Of a stretch of DNA of 45,973 nt, positions 1 to 8,157 are shown piece after piece. The position numbers and the translations under genes are program-made. The notes under the pieces were generated by a model. The model was given only the letters and a program-made list of their open reading frames with translations. It searched no databases and was not told the DNA's origin. Source of the stretch: Deltaproteobacteria bacterium (GTDB lineage Bacteria > Myxococcota_A > UBA9042 > PHBI01); assembly GCA_011526585.1 (NCBI GenBank), contig WYBB01000078.1, positions 1 to 45,973 on the forward strand, given 5' to 3'. Each line of letters starts with the position of its first letter. Position 1 is the stretch's first letter.

Positions 1-1789
1 CGGAGTTGTCCCCGGGCTTGCCGAGCTTCATCTGGATGAGCCCGGAGAGCAGGTTGCGGCTCGGGTTGTGACGCATCACCAGGCCGAGCGCCGCCTGCAC
101 GTCCGGGTCCTCGCCGAGCCCGAGCGCGGCCTCGGCGAGGCCGAGCTCGAAGTCGCCCGCCTCGATGTGCCCGATCCCGATGACCGCCTCCGGCGTCGTC
201 ACGAAGACCTCGTCGATGGTGATGGCGCCGGCCTCGACGTGCAGGCTCTGCGCCTGCCCTGGGTTCTGCGGGGTCGGGAAGGTCGCGCTGATCACGACGT
301 CGCTCATCGCCGCGCGCCCGGAGTCGACGGTCCTGCCGCCCATGGGGAAATGCAGGCGCGTCAGCACCAGCTTCGGGCACGCGAAGCGCAGCGTGCCCGC
401 GTTGCGATCGAAGCCGAGGTCGGCGAGGTTGGTCTTGTCGGCGCTGACCTTGTCGCGCTTGCCGTGATCCTCGAAGGCGAGGTCAGCCCCCCCGGCTTGT
501 CCGTCGATCAACTTCTGCGCCTGGTCGAGCGGCAGGTTCTCGATCGAGACCTCACCCTTGGTGGTGATCTGCTTGAACCAGTTCTGCTTCTCGTGCGCCT
601 TGGGATCGAAGTCCTCGCCCGCTTGCTTCGCGGCCTTCTTCTCGGCCTTGACCTCCGCCCGCTGCGCCTGGTTGGCCTGGGTCAAGGCGGAGAAGGTCCC
701 GGACTTCCAGTGGTTGAGCGTACCGCCGCCGGTGTCGAGCTTGCCCGCGGCGGCGATGAGCAGAAGCCACGCCCCGGCGTCCGGGATCTCATCTGCGCCC
801 TGCGTGATCCCGAAGGCGCGCTCGACCGCCGTCCGCTGATGCGCGCTCACGAAGATCACCGCCGCCTGCTTCGCGATGCGCTCGCGCAGCAACGCGCGCT
901 GGCCGGCCTTCATGAGCGCCCCGAGCGTCATCTCCAGCTCGCGCGCTCGTGCGGCGTCGTCCCACAGCGCGGGCTCGTCGAGACGCGCCCACAGCGCCTC
1001 GACCGTCGCATCGGCCTCCTCGCCGCCGCCGAAGAAGTTGGTGTCGTCGGCCTCGCGCATGCTCGCGTTGAGCGCCATGTGCATCTTGGCGACGAGCTCG
1101 GGGTGGGTCTCCTCGAAGCGCTCGCGGTGCGCGGGCGGCAGCGCCTTGATGAAGCGGAAGGCCGCGTAGGCCTGCTCGGGCGTGAGCGCACGCCCGTCGC
1201 CCTTGCCCTTGTTCTTGCCGGCCTTGGACTTCTTCGGCTTGTCCGCATACCAGGTCGCGAGCCCGAGGATCGCGAGCGCGTCCTCGGCGTTTCGTTCCGG
1301 GCTCCGCGCGGCCAGGACCCGCCCGACGAGGTGCGGGTAGGTGTTCCACTTCTCGTCGAACGAGAGCCCGCGCAGGAGCGCGAGGATCGCGCCGTCGTCG
1401 AGCTCGCGCACGAAGTCGACGAAGCGCTCGGCCGGCGCCTCCGTGAGGGTGAGCAGCGCCGCGACGAAGGCGCCCTCCTGGATCTGCTCGCGAATCGCGG
1501 CGGCGTCTCCGGGGCTGTCAGGACCATCCGGACCATCGGGGCCGGGACCCGCCTCGAGCAGCTGCACGGTCAGCGCCGCGATCCCGATCCCTTGAATCCC
1601 ACCGCTCTTCTTCTGCACCGTGCCGCCGCCCGGCTGCAGCCAGGCCGCGCCCTCCGCGAAGGACTTGTCGCGCAGCGACGACTTGAGCGCGCCGCTCGCG
1701 CCGCCGCTGGTCCCGCTCGTCGAGCCCGAGCCCGCGCTCGTCGAGGTGCTCGAGAGCTGGTCGGTTGACTGCGTGAGGGCGTTGCTCAT
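1..1789 (-). CDS. Large protein of unknown function with tag-like N-terminal motif (C-terminus cut by window edge)
   Basis: The minus strand is open from an ATG at 1789 to the window edge, giving 596 visible codons; the C-terminus lies outside. I do not recognise an enzymatic family. The first ~34 residues are almost only Ser, Thr, Gly and Ala and should be disordered. A motif follows at residues 35-53 (L35, K36, L39, R40, F44, A45, G47, A48, A49, L51, P53), then VQKK at 58-61. The same pattern with the same spacing occurs in the protein at 21650-22450. The rest is soluble and helix-rich (about 90-320), then a Lys-rich stretch and a beta-looking region with repeated hydrophobic/Gly alternation near the visible end. 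No signal peptide or membrane segment is seen. From memory, motifs of this kind occur in proteins linked to extracellular contractile injection systems in Myxococcota, but no such structural genes are here, so this is inference. Confidence 0.75.
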   Translation of the reverse strand, partial: MSNALTQSTDQLSSTSTSAGSGSTSGTSGGASGALKSSLRDKSFAEGAAWLQPGGGTVQKKSGGIQGIGIAALTVQLLEAGPGPDGPDGPDSPGDAAAIREQIQEGAFVAALLTLTEAPAERFVDFVRELDDGAILALLRGLSFDEKWNTYPHLVGRVLAARSPERNAEDALAILGLATWYADKPKKSKAGKNKGKGDGRALTPEQAYAAFRFIKALPPAHRERFEETHPELVAKMHMALNASMREADDTNFFGGGEEADATVEALWARLDEPALWDDAARARELEMTLGALMKAGQRALLRERIAKQAAVIFVSAHQRTAVERAFGITQGADEIPDAGAWLLLIAAAGKLDTGGGTLNHWKSGTFSALTQANQAQRAEVKAEKKAAKQAGEDFDPKAHEKQNWFKQITTKGEVSIENLPLDQAQKLIDGQAGGADLAFEDHGKRDKVSADKTNLADLGFDRNAGTLRFACPKLVLTRLHFPMGGRTVDSGRAAMSDVVISATFPTPQNPGQAQSLHVEAGAITIDEVFVTTPEAVIGIGHIEAGDFELGLAEAALGLGEDPDVQAALGLVMRHNPSRNLLSGLIQMKLGKPGDNS

Positions 1790-1810
1790 GTGGGATGACG
1801 TTCCACGAAT

Positions 1811-1834
1811 TGGAGAGGTGACCGCCCATCTCCA
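1811..1834. promoter_or_regulatory. Inverted repeat upstream of the 1789 gene, operator candidate
   Basis: TGGAGA (1811-1816) and TCTCCA (1829-1834) form perfect 6-bp arms around a 12-bp centre, with further partial symmetry inward. The repeat lies 22 bp upstream of the minus-strand ATG at 1789, where a regulator could block or assist transcription. There is no direct evidence of binding. Confidence 0.3.
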
Positions 1835-1966
1835 CGGTAGACGTCGTGCGCTCACGATCGCGAGCGCAGAATGACCAGTGTCAGATCGTTGTCGGGACTC
1901 GCACCGCGATCGACGGGATCCGACTCCGGCGCTCCTGACCCCGGCCTTACAACGCCAAGTCCTTGT

Positions 1967-1996
1967 TTGACGCGGCCGAGAGCCACGCCCTACCGT
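1967..1996 (+). promoter_or_regulatory. Weak sigma-70-like promoter candidate
   Basis: TTGACG at 1967-1972 is followed after 18 bp by TACCGT at 1991-1996, about 100 bp before the lipoprotein start at 2097. The -35 is good; the -10 is poor. Confidence 0.25.
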
Positions 1997-2096
1997 CGCA
2001 ACTGCCGCTGCACCATTGCGGAATCCGCGGCCGACGCCGAGTCGATTCGCTCGCCGTCAAATGATCGTTCCGTCACAGGAATCCAAGGAGGAGATC

Positions 2097-4013
2097 GTGA
2101 AGTACCACTCTATCATCCTGCTCGCGGCGACATCGCTCGCGGCTTGCGCAGGTTCGCCCGACAACGCCGACACCCAGACCGGGCTCGAGATCCGGACGGC
2201 ACCGCTCGCGCTCGATCACGCCAGCGACGCCTGCTACACGCTGAAAGTCTACAATGATGCGCTCGCCAATCTCGCCAGCGCCGACACCGTCATGCAGCTC
2301 CAACACATCTGCGGCTCGCAATACGGCTTCGAGACCGAGATCAGCTATGTCGCGCCGTGCGACGCCCAGGGCAATAACGGCGATCCCGACTTCAAGCCCA
2401 ACACCGTCGAGCTCATCCTCGAGAACATCTGCACCGGCGGCGCGTGCAACGATCCCGCGGCCCCGAGCAACGCCATCGCGATGAGCGAATACGTCAACCC
2501 GTGCCCGGCCTCGAGCCCCTGCCGCCAGGAGATCGTCTGCCGCGAGAACGCCGACGTGCCCGTCACTTTCAATCTGACCGTCATGCGTGACGCCGACCAG
2601 GGCTTCTTCGACATCGCCGTGAACTTCAGCGATCTCTTCTGCTCGGCGAAATTCGACTGCCGCGACGACGACAACCAGCCCATCTCACTGCTGCACGACT
2701 GCAACGGTGATCGCGCGGACTTCACCGCGGTCCTCGCCGTGGCGTGTACGCGCGGCGCCGACTCCGCCAACGGCGGTACCTCGCTCTACCTCGATCCGAT
2801 CACCATCGCCTGCGACGACGGCTTCACCGTGTCCCTCGATCCGCGCGACGGCCCGGGCAACGTCCTCGACGCGTGCGTCGGCGTCCCCGGCGACACCGAT
2901 CTGACGGTGTTCCAGCACGCGGTCTACGCGGGCCGCGAGCTACTCGACTGCGACCACGACGACGACCCGAACACGCCCGACGTCTCGTGCGGGAAGATCT
3001 ACCTCAACCAGGCCATCGGCTTCGACATGGCCGAGCTTGCAAATCACCCGGGGTGCACCGTCCGGACCATCATTACCGCCGCCGACGGCCAGCTGCCCAA
3101 CGGCAACACCGATCCGACCGCGACCTACCCCGTCTTGCGCCTCAACGCTCCGTTGACCGACTCCCAGGGCGCGCTCGTGTGCACGCAGCACCCGGTCGGA
3201 AGCTCGGGCTTCGACTTCAGCTACACCAACGTGCCGATCGCGCGCCGGAGCTTCGAGAGCTTCCGCTATGTGTTCGCGGGCGAGAAGGCCACCGTGGTTC
3301 CGGCCGCCCACACCGCGCTCGTGTCCCGACCGCTCGATCTCGCGCTCCTTCAGATCGGCGACAAGATCGAGCTGCGCGATGCACCCGCGGTCGGGCTGCG
3401 CGCCAACCCCAAGGTGGTCGAGGGCGTTCAGGACGCGGCGATCTTCAAGCTCGCCAACGTACCGTCCGGCGCCGCGCTCACCTACACGCCACCCGAAGCG
3501 GTGATCGCCGGCCTCCTCGCCCACCTCCCGGCCTACAAGTACCTCATCGCCTTCCACGACTGCGCGTCCGATCTGCCGCTCGACAACGTGTCCGCGCTCG
3601 CCGGATGCTCGCCCAAGCTCGCCTGGACGGCCCTCTACTCGAACACGTGCAAGTCGGGCTCGGAGTGCCAGGCCGAAGCGGCTTCACTCAAGACGGCGAT
3701 CCCCGCGGGCGCCAACACCTTCTCCATCGCCATCGGTGACCCGACCCAACAGAAGCTCGCCACGGCGGTCGAGCTCGAAGCGCTCAACAAGACCCTGCTC
3801 GGGGATCCGACCGCCTCCGATGGCCCCATCATGCCCCAGCAGAGCGGCTACTGGATGAACTGCCCGTCCGGCGAGCCGCCGTGCGGAAGCGATCCATGTG
3901 TGGTCTGGTGCACCGCCCGATCCGGTTCCTTCGAGGACTGCTGCACTCCGACCGCGGTCACGGCGGAGGCCCTCTTCAAGGCGCTGCTCGAAATCTTCGG
4001 GCTCGGCAGCTGA
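2097..4013 (+). CDS. Cys-rich lipoprotein of unknown function
   Basis: I chose the GTG at 2097 because AAGGAGGAG sits just upstream and the protein then begins with a clean lipoprotein signal: V-K, a hydrophobic stretch, and lipobox LAAC with Cys17 as the lipidated residue. An ATG at 2016 is in frame but would bury that signal. The product is 638 aa. The mature part is acidic, has many Cys residues that probably form disulfides, and contains Asp-rich clusters (for example DCDHDDDPNTPD around residues 283-294). I do not recognise a family. It stands alone between two minus-strand genes. A role on the cell surface or in the periplasm is inferred only from the signal; the function is unknown. 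Confidence 0.85.
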   Translation: MKYHSIILLAATSLAACAGSPDNADTQTGLEIRTAPLALDHASDACYTLKVYNDALANLASADTVMQLQHICGSQYGFETEISYVAPCDAQGNNGDPDFKPNTVELILENICTGGACNDPAAPSNAIAMSEYVNPCPASSPCRQEIVCRENADVPVTFNLTVMRDADQGFFDIAVNFSDLFCSAKFDCRDDDNQPISLLHDCNGDRADFTAVLAVACTRGADSANGGTSLYLDPITIACDDGFTVSLDPRDGPGNVLDACVGVPGDTDLTVFQHAVYAGRELLDCDHDDDPNTPDVSCGKIYLNQAIGFDMAELANHPGCTVRTIITAADGQLPNGNTDPTATYPVLRLNAPLTDSQGALVCTQHPVGSSGFDFSYTNVPIARRSFESFRYVFAGEKATVVPAAHTALVSRPLDLALLQIGDKIELRDAPAVGLRANPKVVEGVQDAAIFKLANVPSGAALTYTPPEAVIAGLLAHLPAYKYLIAFHDCASDLPLDNVSALAGCSPKLAWTALYSNTCKSGSECQAEAASLKTAIPAGANTFSIAIGDPTQQKLATAVELEALNKTLLGDPTASDGPIMPQQSGYWMNCPSGEPPCGSDPCVVWCTARSGSFEDCCTPTAVTAEALFKALLEIFGLGS

Positions 4014-4038
4014 CGAGGGCATGGCCTCAGCCGATTGC

Positions 4039-4065
4039 ACGGCCGACGCGGAGCGGCGCGGCCGT
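4039..4065. terminator. Hairpin between convergent genes
   Basis: ACGGCCG (4039-4045) and CGGCCGT (4059-4065) form a perfect 7-bp GC-rich stem with a 13-nt loop between the stop at 4013 and the converging stop at 4077. No T-tract follows, so it may only assist termination. Confidence 0.4.
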
Positions 4066-4076
4066 ACGAGGCGACG

Positions 4077-5426
4077 TCAGCTCCGCGCCCAACCCGCCGG
4101 GTGCGGGCCGAAGGTCGCCTCGTAGATCGTGAGATAGCGCGCGCCGTCGATCTGACGATCGGCGCGCATGCACGCGTCGACCAGCAAGCGCAGCGACTGC
4201 TCGCGGCTGGTCGGCGCGCCGTCGAGCGCGCGCATGAGCGGGATGATGGCGCCGGTCCAGTCTCCGCTCTGGTGGCGCGCGATCCCGAGGTTCTCCCACA
4301 GCTCGGGGCGCCCCTCGCCGGGCCGGAGCGCCATGACCGCATCTTCGAAGAGCTCGCGTGCGCGTGCGCGGTCGCCCGCACCCCAGACCTCGGCGCCGAG
4401 CGCGCCGAGCGCCTCGGACGACGTGCCCGCGGCTCCCTCGGCCGTGCGCCAGCGCGAGCGCGGCGGGCCGTCCGATCCGCCCGGCTCGGGCTCGACCTCC
4501 GCCAGACGGAAGCGCTCGATGATCGCGCCAGCGCGCACGATACGTCCCTCTCGCCCCCAGCGCGGCTCGGGATCGGTGCCCTCCAGCCACACGCGCACCT
4601 CGAGCCGATCGCCGACCTCGAGCTCGCGGGCCGGCAGCGGCAGGAGCACCTGCTGCCAGTGCGTCTCGATCCCCGGCGCGGTGTCGAGCGCCACACCCGG
4701 CGCGAGCGTCGCGCGGAACCAACCCGCCAGGCCGCGCAACCTCCCGACGCGGCGGATCTCGAAGGCGAGCTCCGCCTCGAGCGCCGGCAGCGCGCCGGGC
4801 AAGCGCCAGGTCGCGAGCTCACACGCCTCCGCCATCAGCGACTCGCGCAAGAAGAGGCCCGACCACACGACCTGCTCGGCCGCGGTTCTCGCCGGCGCGA
4901 GATCGATCCCCAACGTCGGATATTCGAAGCCGTCGAGCACCCCGAAGTGCCCGACCGCGACCGGCGCGAGCATCAGCGTCACCTCGTTCGGGATCACCAC
5001 GCCGCCGGGCGCGAGCCACGCGAACGCACCCCGCATCGCGTCGGTCATCTGATCGTCGAGCAGGAAGCGGCCCAGGCAATCCGACACGATCAGATCGACC
5101 GGCGCGCGCGGCGCGAGCGTGCGCAGGTCGTCTTCGATCACCTCGACGATCCCGTCGAGCTGATTGTGTCGCACCAGCTCGCGCGCCAGGCTCGCGATCG
5201 GCATCGACTCGACCGCGAAGACCCGCCCCGCTCCGGACCGCGCGGCCAACATCGCCAGGAGCCCGGTGCCCGCGCCGGCGTCGAGCACGGTCATGCCCGG
5301 CCTGACGAGCTGCCGTAGCGCCCGCTCGTAGGCGGTGACGCGCTGGCCGTCGGCGATCATACGGTGGTGGTAAGCCAGCGTGCCGTCGTGCCCGCCCCCG
5401 AGCTCGTGTCGTCGCCCAGTGCTCAC
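4077..5426 (-). CDS. Protein arginine methyltransferase-like SAM-dependent methyltransferase with TPR-like tail
   Basis: From the GTG at 5426 (GAAGG upstream, no overlap with mntP) the protein has 449 aa. The N-terminus has the PRMT-type H21-R-M-I-x-D26-x-x-R29 element. SAM motif I follows (VLDAGAGTGLL, 47-57), then the acidic E73. The position of the PRMT double-E loop reads SDCLGRFLLDD (115-125), with D116 and D125 where classical PRMTs have Glu. A THW sequence at 255-257 matches the PRMT THW loop and sits in the expected beta-barrel half. The last ~100 residues look like TPR helices. Family knowledge suggests N-methylation of arginine in proteins; the Glu-to-Asp changes make the substrate uncertain. 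An upstream in-frame ATG at 5501 would run into mntP and is less likely. It is divergent from mntP with 44 bp between starts. Confidence 0.8.
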   Translation of the reverse strand: MSTGRRHELGGGHDGTLAYHHRMIADGQRVTAYERALRQLVRPGMTVLDAGAGTGLLAMLAARSGAGRVFAVESMPIASLARELVRHNQLDGIVEVIEDDLRTLAPRAPVDLIVSDCLGRFLLDDQMTDAMRGAFAWLAPGGVVIPNEVTLMLAPVAVGHFGVLDGFEYPTLGIDLAPARTAAEQVVWSGLFLRESLMAEACELATWRLPGALPALEAELAFEIRRVGRLRGLAGWFRATLAPGVALDTAPGIETHWQQVLLPLPARELEVGDRLEVRVWLEGTDPEPRWGREGRIVRAGAIIERFRLAEVEPEPGGSDGPPRSRWRTAEGAAGTSSEALGALGAEVWGAGDRARARELFEDAVMALRPGEGRPELWENLGIARHQSGDWTGAIIPLMRALDGAPTSREQSLRLLVDACMRADRQIDGARYLTIYEATFGPHPAGWARS

Positions 5427-5470
5427 GCGATGCACCTTCGCACGTCCCTTCAAACGGTGTACAGCGCGCC

Positions 5471-6043
5471 ATGAGCTTCGCGGCGATCCTCCTCCTGGCA
5501 ATCGGTCTCGCGATGGACGCGACCGCGGTCAGCGCCGCTCGAGGGCTGCGCGCGCCGCGGATCCGCGCGCGGGACGCCGTGACCGTGGCGCTCGTCTTCG
5601 GCGGGTTGCAGGCGGCGATGCCGGTGCTCGGCTGGCTCGTCGGGGCGGAGCTCGGCCCGGTGATCCGCGACTGGGATCACTGGATCGCCTTCGGACTGCT
5701 CGCCGCGATCGGCGGCAAGATGCTCTGGGAGGCTCGCGGCACGCACGATCCCGAGGCGCGCCGCGGCGACGACCCGCCGTTCGCCATCGTCGCCCTGCTG
5801 GTCCTCGGGGTCGCGACGAGCATCGACGCGCTCGCGGTCGGCTTCACCCTGCCGCTGCTCGGCGCGCCGCTGGGTTCGGCGGTGCTGACGATCGGCCTCA
5901 CCACCGCCGCGCTGAGCGTCGCCGGCCTCTACGCGGGCCGTCGCCTCGGTGCGCTGCTCGGGCCTCGTCTCGATCTGCTCGGCGGGCTGGTGCTGATCGG
6001 CCTCGGCGCCAAGATCCTGATCGAGCACCTCGCCGCGGCCTGA
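5471..6043 (+). CDS. mntP: Manganese efflux pump MntP
   Basis: The product is 190 aa, the usual MntP length, with six predicted membrane helices. Two repeated halves carry the conserved acidic elements, AMDATAVS (residues 14-21) and ATSIDALAVG (about 116-125), whose Asp residues lie inside the membrane and are needed for Mn(II) export in this family. It would protect the cell from excess manganese at the inner membrane. The ATG at 5471 fits the normal N-terminus. The intergenic space to the divergent methyltransferase is only 44 bp, too short for the yybP-ykoY manganese riboswitch that often precedes this gene elsewhere. The stop is 7 bp from the converging GH5 gene. Confidence 0.95.
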   Translation: MSFAAILLLAIGLAMDATAVSAARGLRAPRIRARDAVTVALVFGGLQAAMPVLGWLVGAELGPVIRDWDHWIAFGLLAAIGGKMLWEARGTHDPEARRGDDPPFAIVALLVLGVATSIDALAVGFTLPLLGAPLGSAVLTIGLTTAALSVAGLYAGRRLGALLGPRLDLLGGLVLIGLGAKILIEHLAAA

Positions 6044-6050
6044 TCCCCCG

Positions 6051-7616
6051 CTACCGCGCTTCGGGCGCGATCCGTACGACGAGGCGCCCGCGCGCGCCGA
6101 TGACCAGCAGCTCGGTCGCGGCGTCCCAGCGCGCGCAGGCCTCGCCCTCGACCATCTCGACTGCGGGGCCGCCGGGATAGAGCCGCGCCGGCGCGCGCAC
6201 GAGCGTCACGCCGTCCGCCAGGAGCGCGATCTCGCCGACGGCGGTCGCCGCGTCGTAGGTCCACGACCGGAGCTCGCCCGCGATCGCCGCCGGATAGGCG
6301 CGCACGAGCTCGCGTGCGATCGCGCGCTCGGTCCCGTCGCTCTCGACGACCGAGAGCTCTTCGGCGTTCCAGGTCTCGCCGGTCACCGAGTACTCCCACT
6401 GGGTGCCGTGCAGTCCGAGCGCGTCGAAGGCGTCCCAGTGCGCGCGGATGAAGAGGTCGGCGCCCTCGAGCTCGTGCGGCACCCCGAACTCGCCGATCAG
6501 CACCGGCACGTCCCAGGCCCGCCCGACGGCGGCCCACTTCGCGAGCCCCTCGTGCACGGCTTCGGGATCGGGCGTGCGACCGCCGGCGAGCGCGAGCCCG
6601 TCGTACCAGTGCGGCGCGAAGACGATGCCGTCGCCGACGGGGCGCTCGAGGCGCGTCTCGGCCATCACGCCGTCGAGCCCGGTCGCGTCGACGAAGACGA
6701 GCTGCTCGGCGCTGACCCGTCGGATCACCTCGACCATGCGCGTGTAGAAAGGGGTCAGCACCTCGGCGGTGAAGGCGTTGGGGTCGCGGGTGCCCCAGCC
6801 CGGCTCGTTGATGATCTCGAAGCCGATGACCGCGTCGTGGTCGCGATAGCGCGTGGCGAGCATCGTCCATATCGCCTCGAACGCCTGCATGAGCCCGTCC
6901 TCGCCATCCCAGAAGCGATCGAAGTCGCGCTGCATGGCGGCGTTCTGGAAGTAGGCGAGAAACCAGGCCGAGCAGTCCTCGGGCCGCGGCGTCTCGGGGT
7001 CGGCCATCGTCCAGAGCGGGAAGCCGTCGCCGCAATAGCGGCGCGAGAAGACGTCCTGGTGGTTGTCGAGGATGACGCGGATCCCGCGCGCGCCCGCGGC
7101 GTCGACCATCGCGTCGAGGCGCGCCAGGAAGGTCTCGTCGTAGGTGCCGCGCACGGGCTCGACCGCCTCCCAGGTGAACGGCAGGCGCACGGCGCCATGA
7201 CCCCACGCGGCGATACGATCATAATAGGAGGCGAGCGCCTCCTCGAAGGGCGGCGCGCTCGGGTCGACCTCGTCGAAGGCGAACGGGAAGAACGGCGGGA
7301 ACTTGGCGCGCCCGCCGGCGTTGACCCCGCGCAGCCACACCTGGCGGCCGTCGCGATCGCGCAGGAGCGTACCGTCCTGCACGAGCCGCAGCGACGGATC
7401 GCCGAGCGCCTCGCAGCTCGGCGGCGGCAGCGCGACCTCCTCACCGGCGTCGGGCGCACCGTCGCCTGACGCATCGGCGGCGTCCACGATCGCCTCGGGC
7501 GCGGCGGCCGTGTCGCCGCCTGCGCGCTCGTCCGCATCCCCGCCGCAGGCCGCGAGCGTCGATGCGATGGCGTACAGGAGCGTGGCCGGGCGCGCGAGCA
7601 TGAGGCCTTGTCGCAT
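6051..7616 (-). CDS. GH5-family glycoside hydrolase lipoprotein, endoglycoceramidase-like
   Basis: From the ATG at 7616 the product is 521 aa with a lipoprotein signal ending in LAAC (Cys24), then an Ala/Asp/Glu-rich linker to about residue 60. The catalytic domain opens with WLRGVNAGGRAKFPPF and has both GH5 glutamates: the acid/base in FEIINEP (E271) and the nucleophile in LIGEFG (E376). A C-terminal beta domain follows (about 435-521). The RGVN opening and C-terminal domain resemble endoglycoceramidase/GH5_28-like members that cut glycolipids, but a cellulase-like or other beta-glycan substrate is also possible. Lipidation suggests it is tethered to a membrane facing outwards. It follows the VOC gene by 38 bp on the same strand and may share its transcript. 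An open frame extends to 8102, but it overlaps the VOC gene and lacks the signal. Confidence 0.88.
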   Translation of the reverse strand: MRQGLMLARPATLLYAIASTLAACGGDADERAGGDTAAAPEAIVDAADASGDGAPDAGEEVALPPPSCEALGDPSLRLVQDGTLLRDRDGRQVWLRGVNAGGRAKFPPFFPFAFDEVDPSAPPFEEALASYYDRIAAWGHGAVRLPFTWEAVEPVRGTYDETFLARLDAMVDAAGARGIRVILDNHQDVFSRRYCGDGFPLWTMADPETPRPEDCSAWFLAYFQNAAMQRDFDRFWDGEDGLMQAFEAIWTMLATRYRDHDAVIGFEIINEPGWGTRDPNAFTAEVLTPFYTRMVEVIRRVSAEQLVFVDATGLDGVMAETRLERPVGDGIVFAPHWYDGLALAGGRTPDPEAVHEGLAKWAAVGRAWDVPVLIGEFGVPHELEGADLFIRAHWDAFDALGLHGTQWEYSVTGETWNAEELSVVESDGTERAIARELVRAYPAAIAGELRSWTYDAATAVGEIALLADGVTLVRAPARLYPGGPAVEMVEGEACARWDAATELLVIGARGRLVVRIAPEAR

Positions 7617-7654
7617 CACGCTCGGCGCCGCACAAGCCCATGCAGCGAACGGGC

Positions 7655-8023
7655 TCAGGTCATCTGGTGCAGGCCGACGACGTTGCCTTCGGTGTCCTTG
7701 ATGAGCCCGATGAAGCCGTGCGGGCCGATCGCCGTGCGCGGCAGCACGACCTCGCCGCCGCTCCGGCCGGTGCGCTCGAGCGCGCCGTCGAGTCCGCCCG
7801 GCATGCGCGTCGAGTCGAGGTAGACGACGGTGCCCTTGCCGGGAGCGTGCTTGTCGTCCTTGACGAGGCAGCCGTGCACCGAGCCGGGGGTGCCGGGGAA
7901 GACCGCCATCGGCATGTTGCCTTCCTCGACCAGGTCGAGCTTCTGCCCGGTGACGATGGTGTAGAACTCGGTGGCGCGCCCGAGCTGGGTGGTGGGGATC
8001 TCGAACCAGGTGATCGTGTTCAT
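7655..8023 (-). CDS. VOC (glyoxalase/bleomycin-resistance fold) family protein
   Basis: The 122-aa product begins ITWFEIPTTQLGRATEFYT and ends GFIGLIKDTEGNVVGLHQ, the paired beta-alpha-beta-beta-beta half-modules of the vicinal oxygen chelate fold. The substrate cannot be told from the sequence; relatives of this length include YCII/glyoxalase-like and extradiol-like members. The gene is divergent from the WYL regulator at 8158, and the 134-bp gap carries a perfect inverted repeat, so it is the likely target of that regulator. The GH5 gene lies 38 bp downstream. Confidence 0.88.
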   Translation of the reverse strand: MNTITWFEIPTTQLGRATEFYTIVTGQKLDLVEEGNMPMAVFPGTPGSVHGCLVKDDKHAPGKGTVVYLDSTRMPGGLDGALERTGRSGGEVVLPRTAIGPHGFIGLIKDTEGNVVGLHQMT

Positions 8024-8102
8024 GGTGGGACGCTCTCTTGTCAGCTATTGTTGTGGGCGGAGGCCTTCGTGACCGCCGTGAACGCCAATCTGAACGAACC
8101 AT

Positions 8103-8120
8103 CTGACAACAGTATGTCAG
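8103..8120. promoter_or_regulatory. Perfect inverted-repeat operator between VOC and WYL genes
   Basis: CTGACA (8103-8108), six-base spacer, TGTCAG (8115-8120): a perfect 18-bp two-fold symmetric site 37 bp upstream of the regulator start. A further half-site TGTCAG lies at 8039-8044, just upstream of the VOC start at 8023. This is the arrangement expected for a regulator controlling both itself and its divergent neighbour. Confidence 0.6.
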
Positions 8121-8157
8121 GTTTGTGCGCCACCGTCAGCCGCGCGCGCGAGGCGCG

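Larger units (their letters stand above)
1790..2096. other. Divergent intergenic region, 307 bp
   Basis: This stretch separates the minus-strand gene starting at 1789 from the lipoprotein gene starting at 2097. It holds an imperfect inverted repeat near the minus-strand gene and a weak sigma-70-like promoter facing the lipoprotein gene, both listed separately. Several short open frames cross it but none has a ribosome binding site and a recognisable product. Confidence 0.5.

Noticed and set aside
68..1768. 566-codon open frame on the plus strand
   Set aside because: It is the antisense of the minus-strand gene starting at 1789; its translation is Arg/Leu/Glu-rich with no domain, the usual shadow in GC-rich DNA.
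5427..5470. Possible manganese riboswitch before mntP
   Set aside because: Only 44 bp separate mntP from the divergent gene; there is no room for a yybP-ykoY structure unless it lies inside the neighbouring coding sequence.
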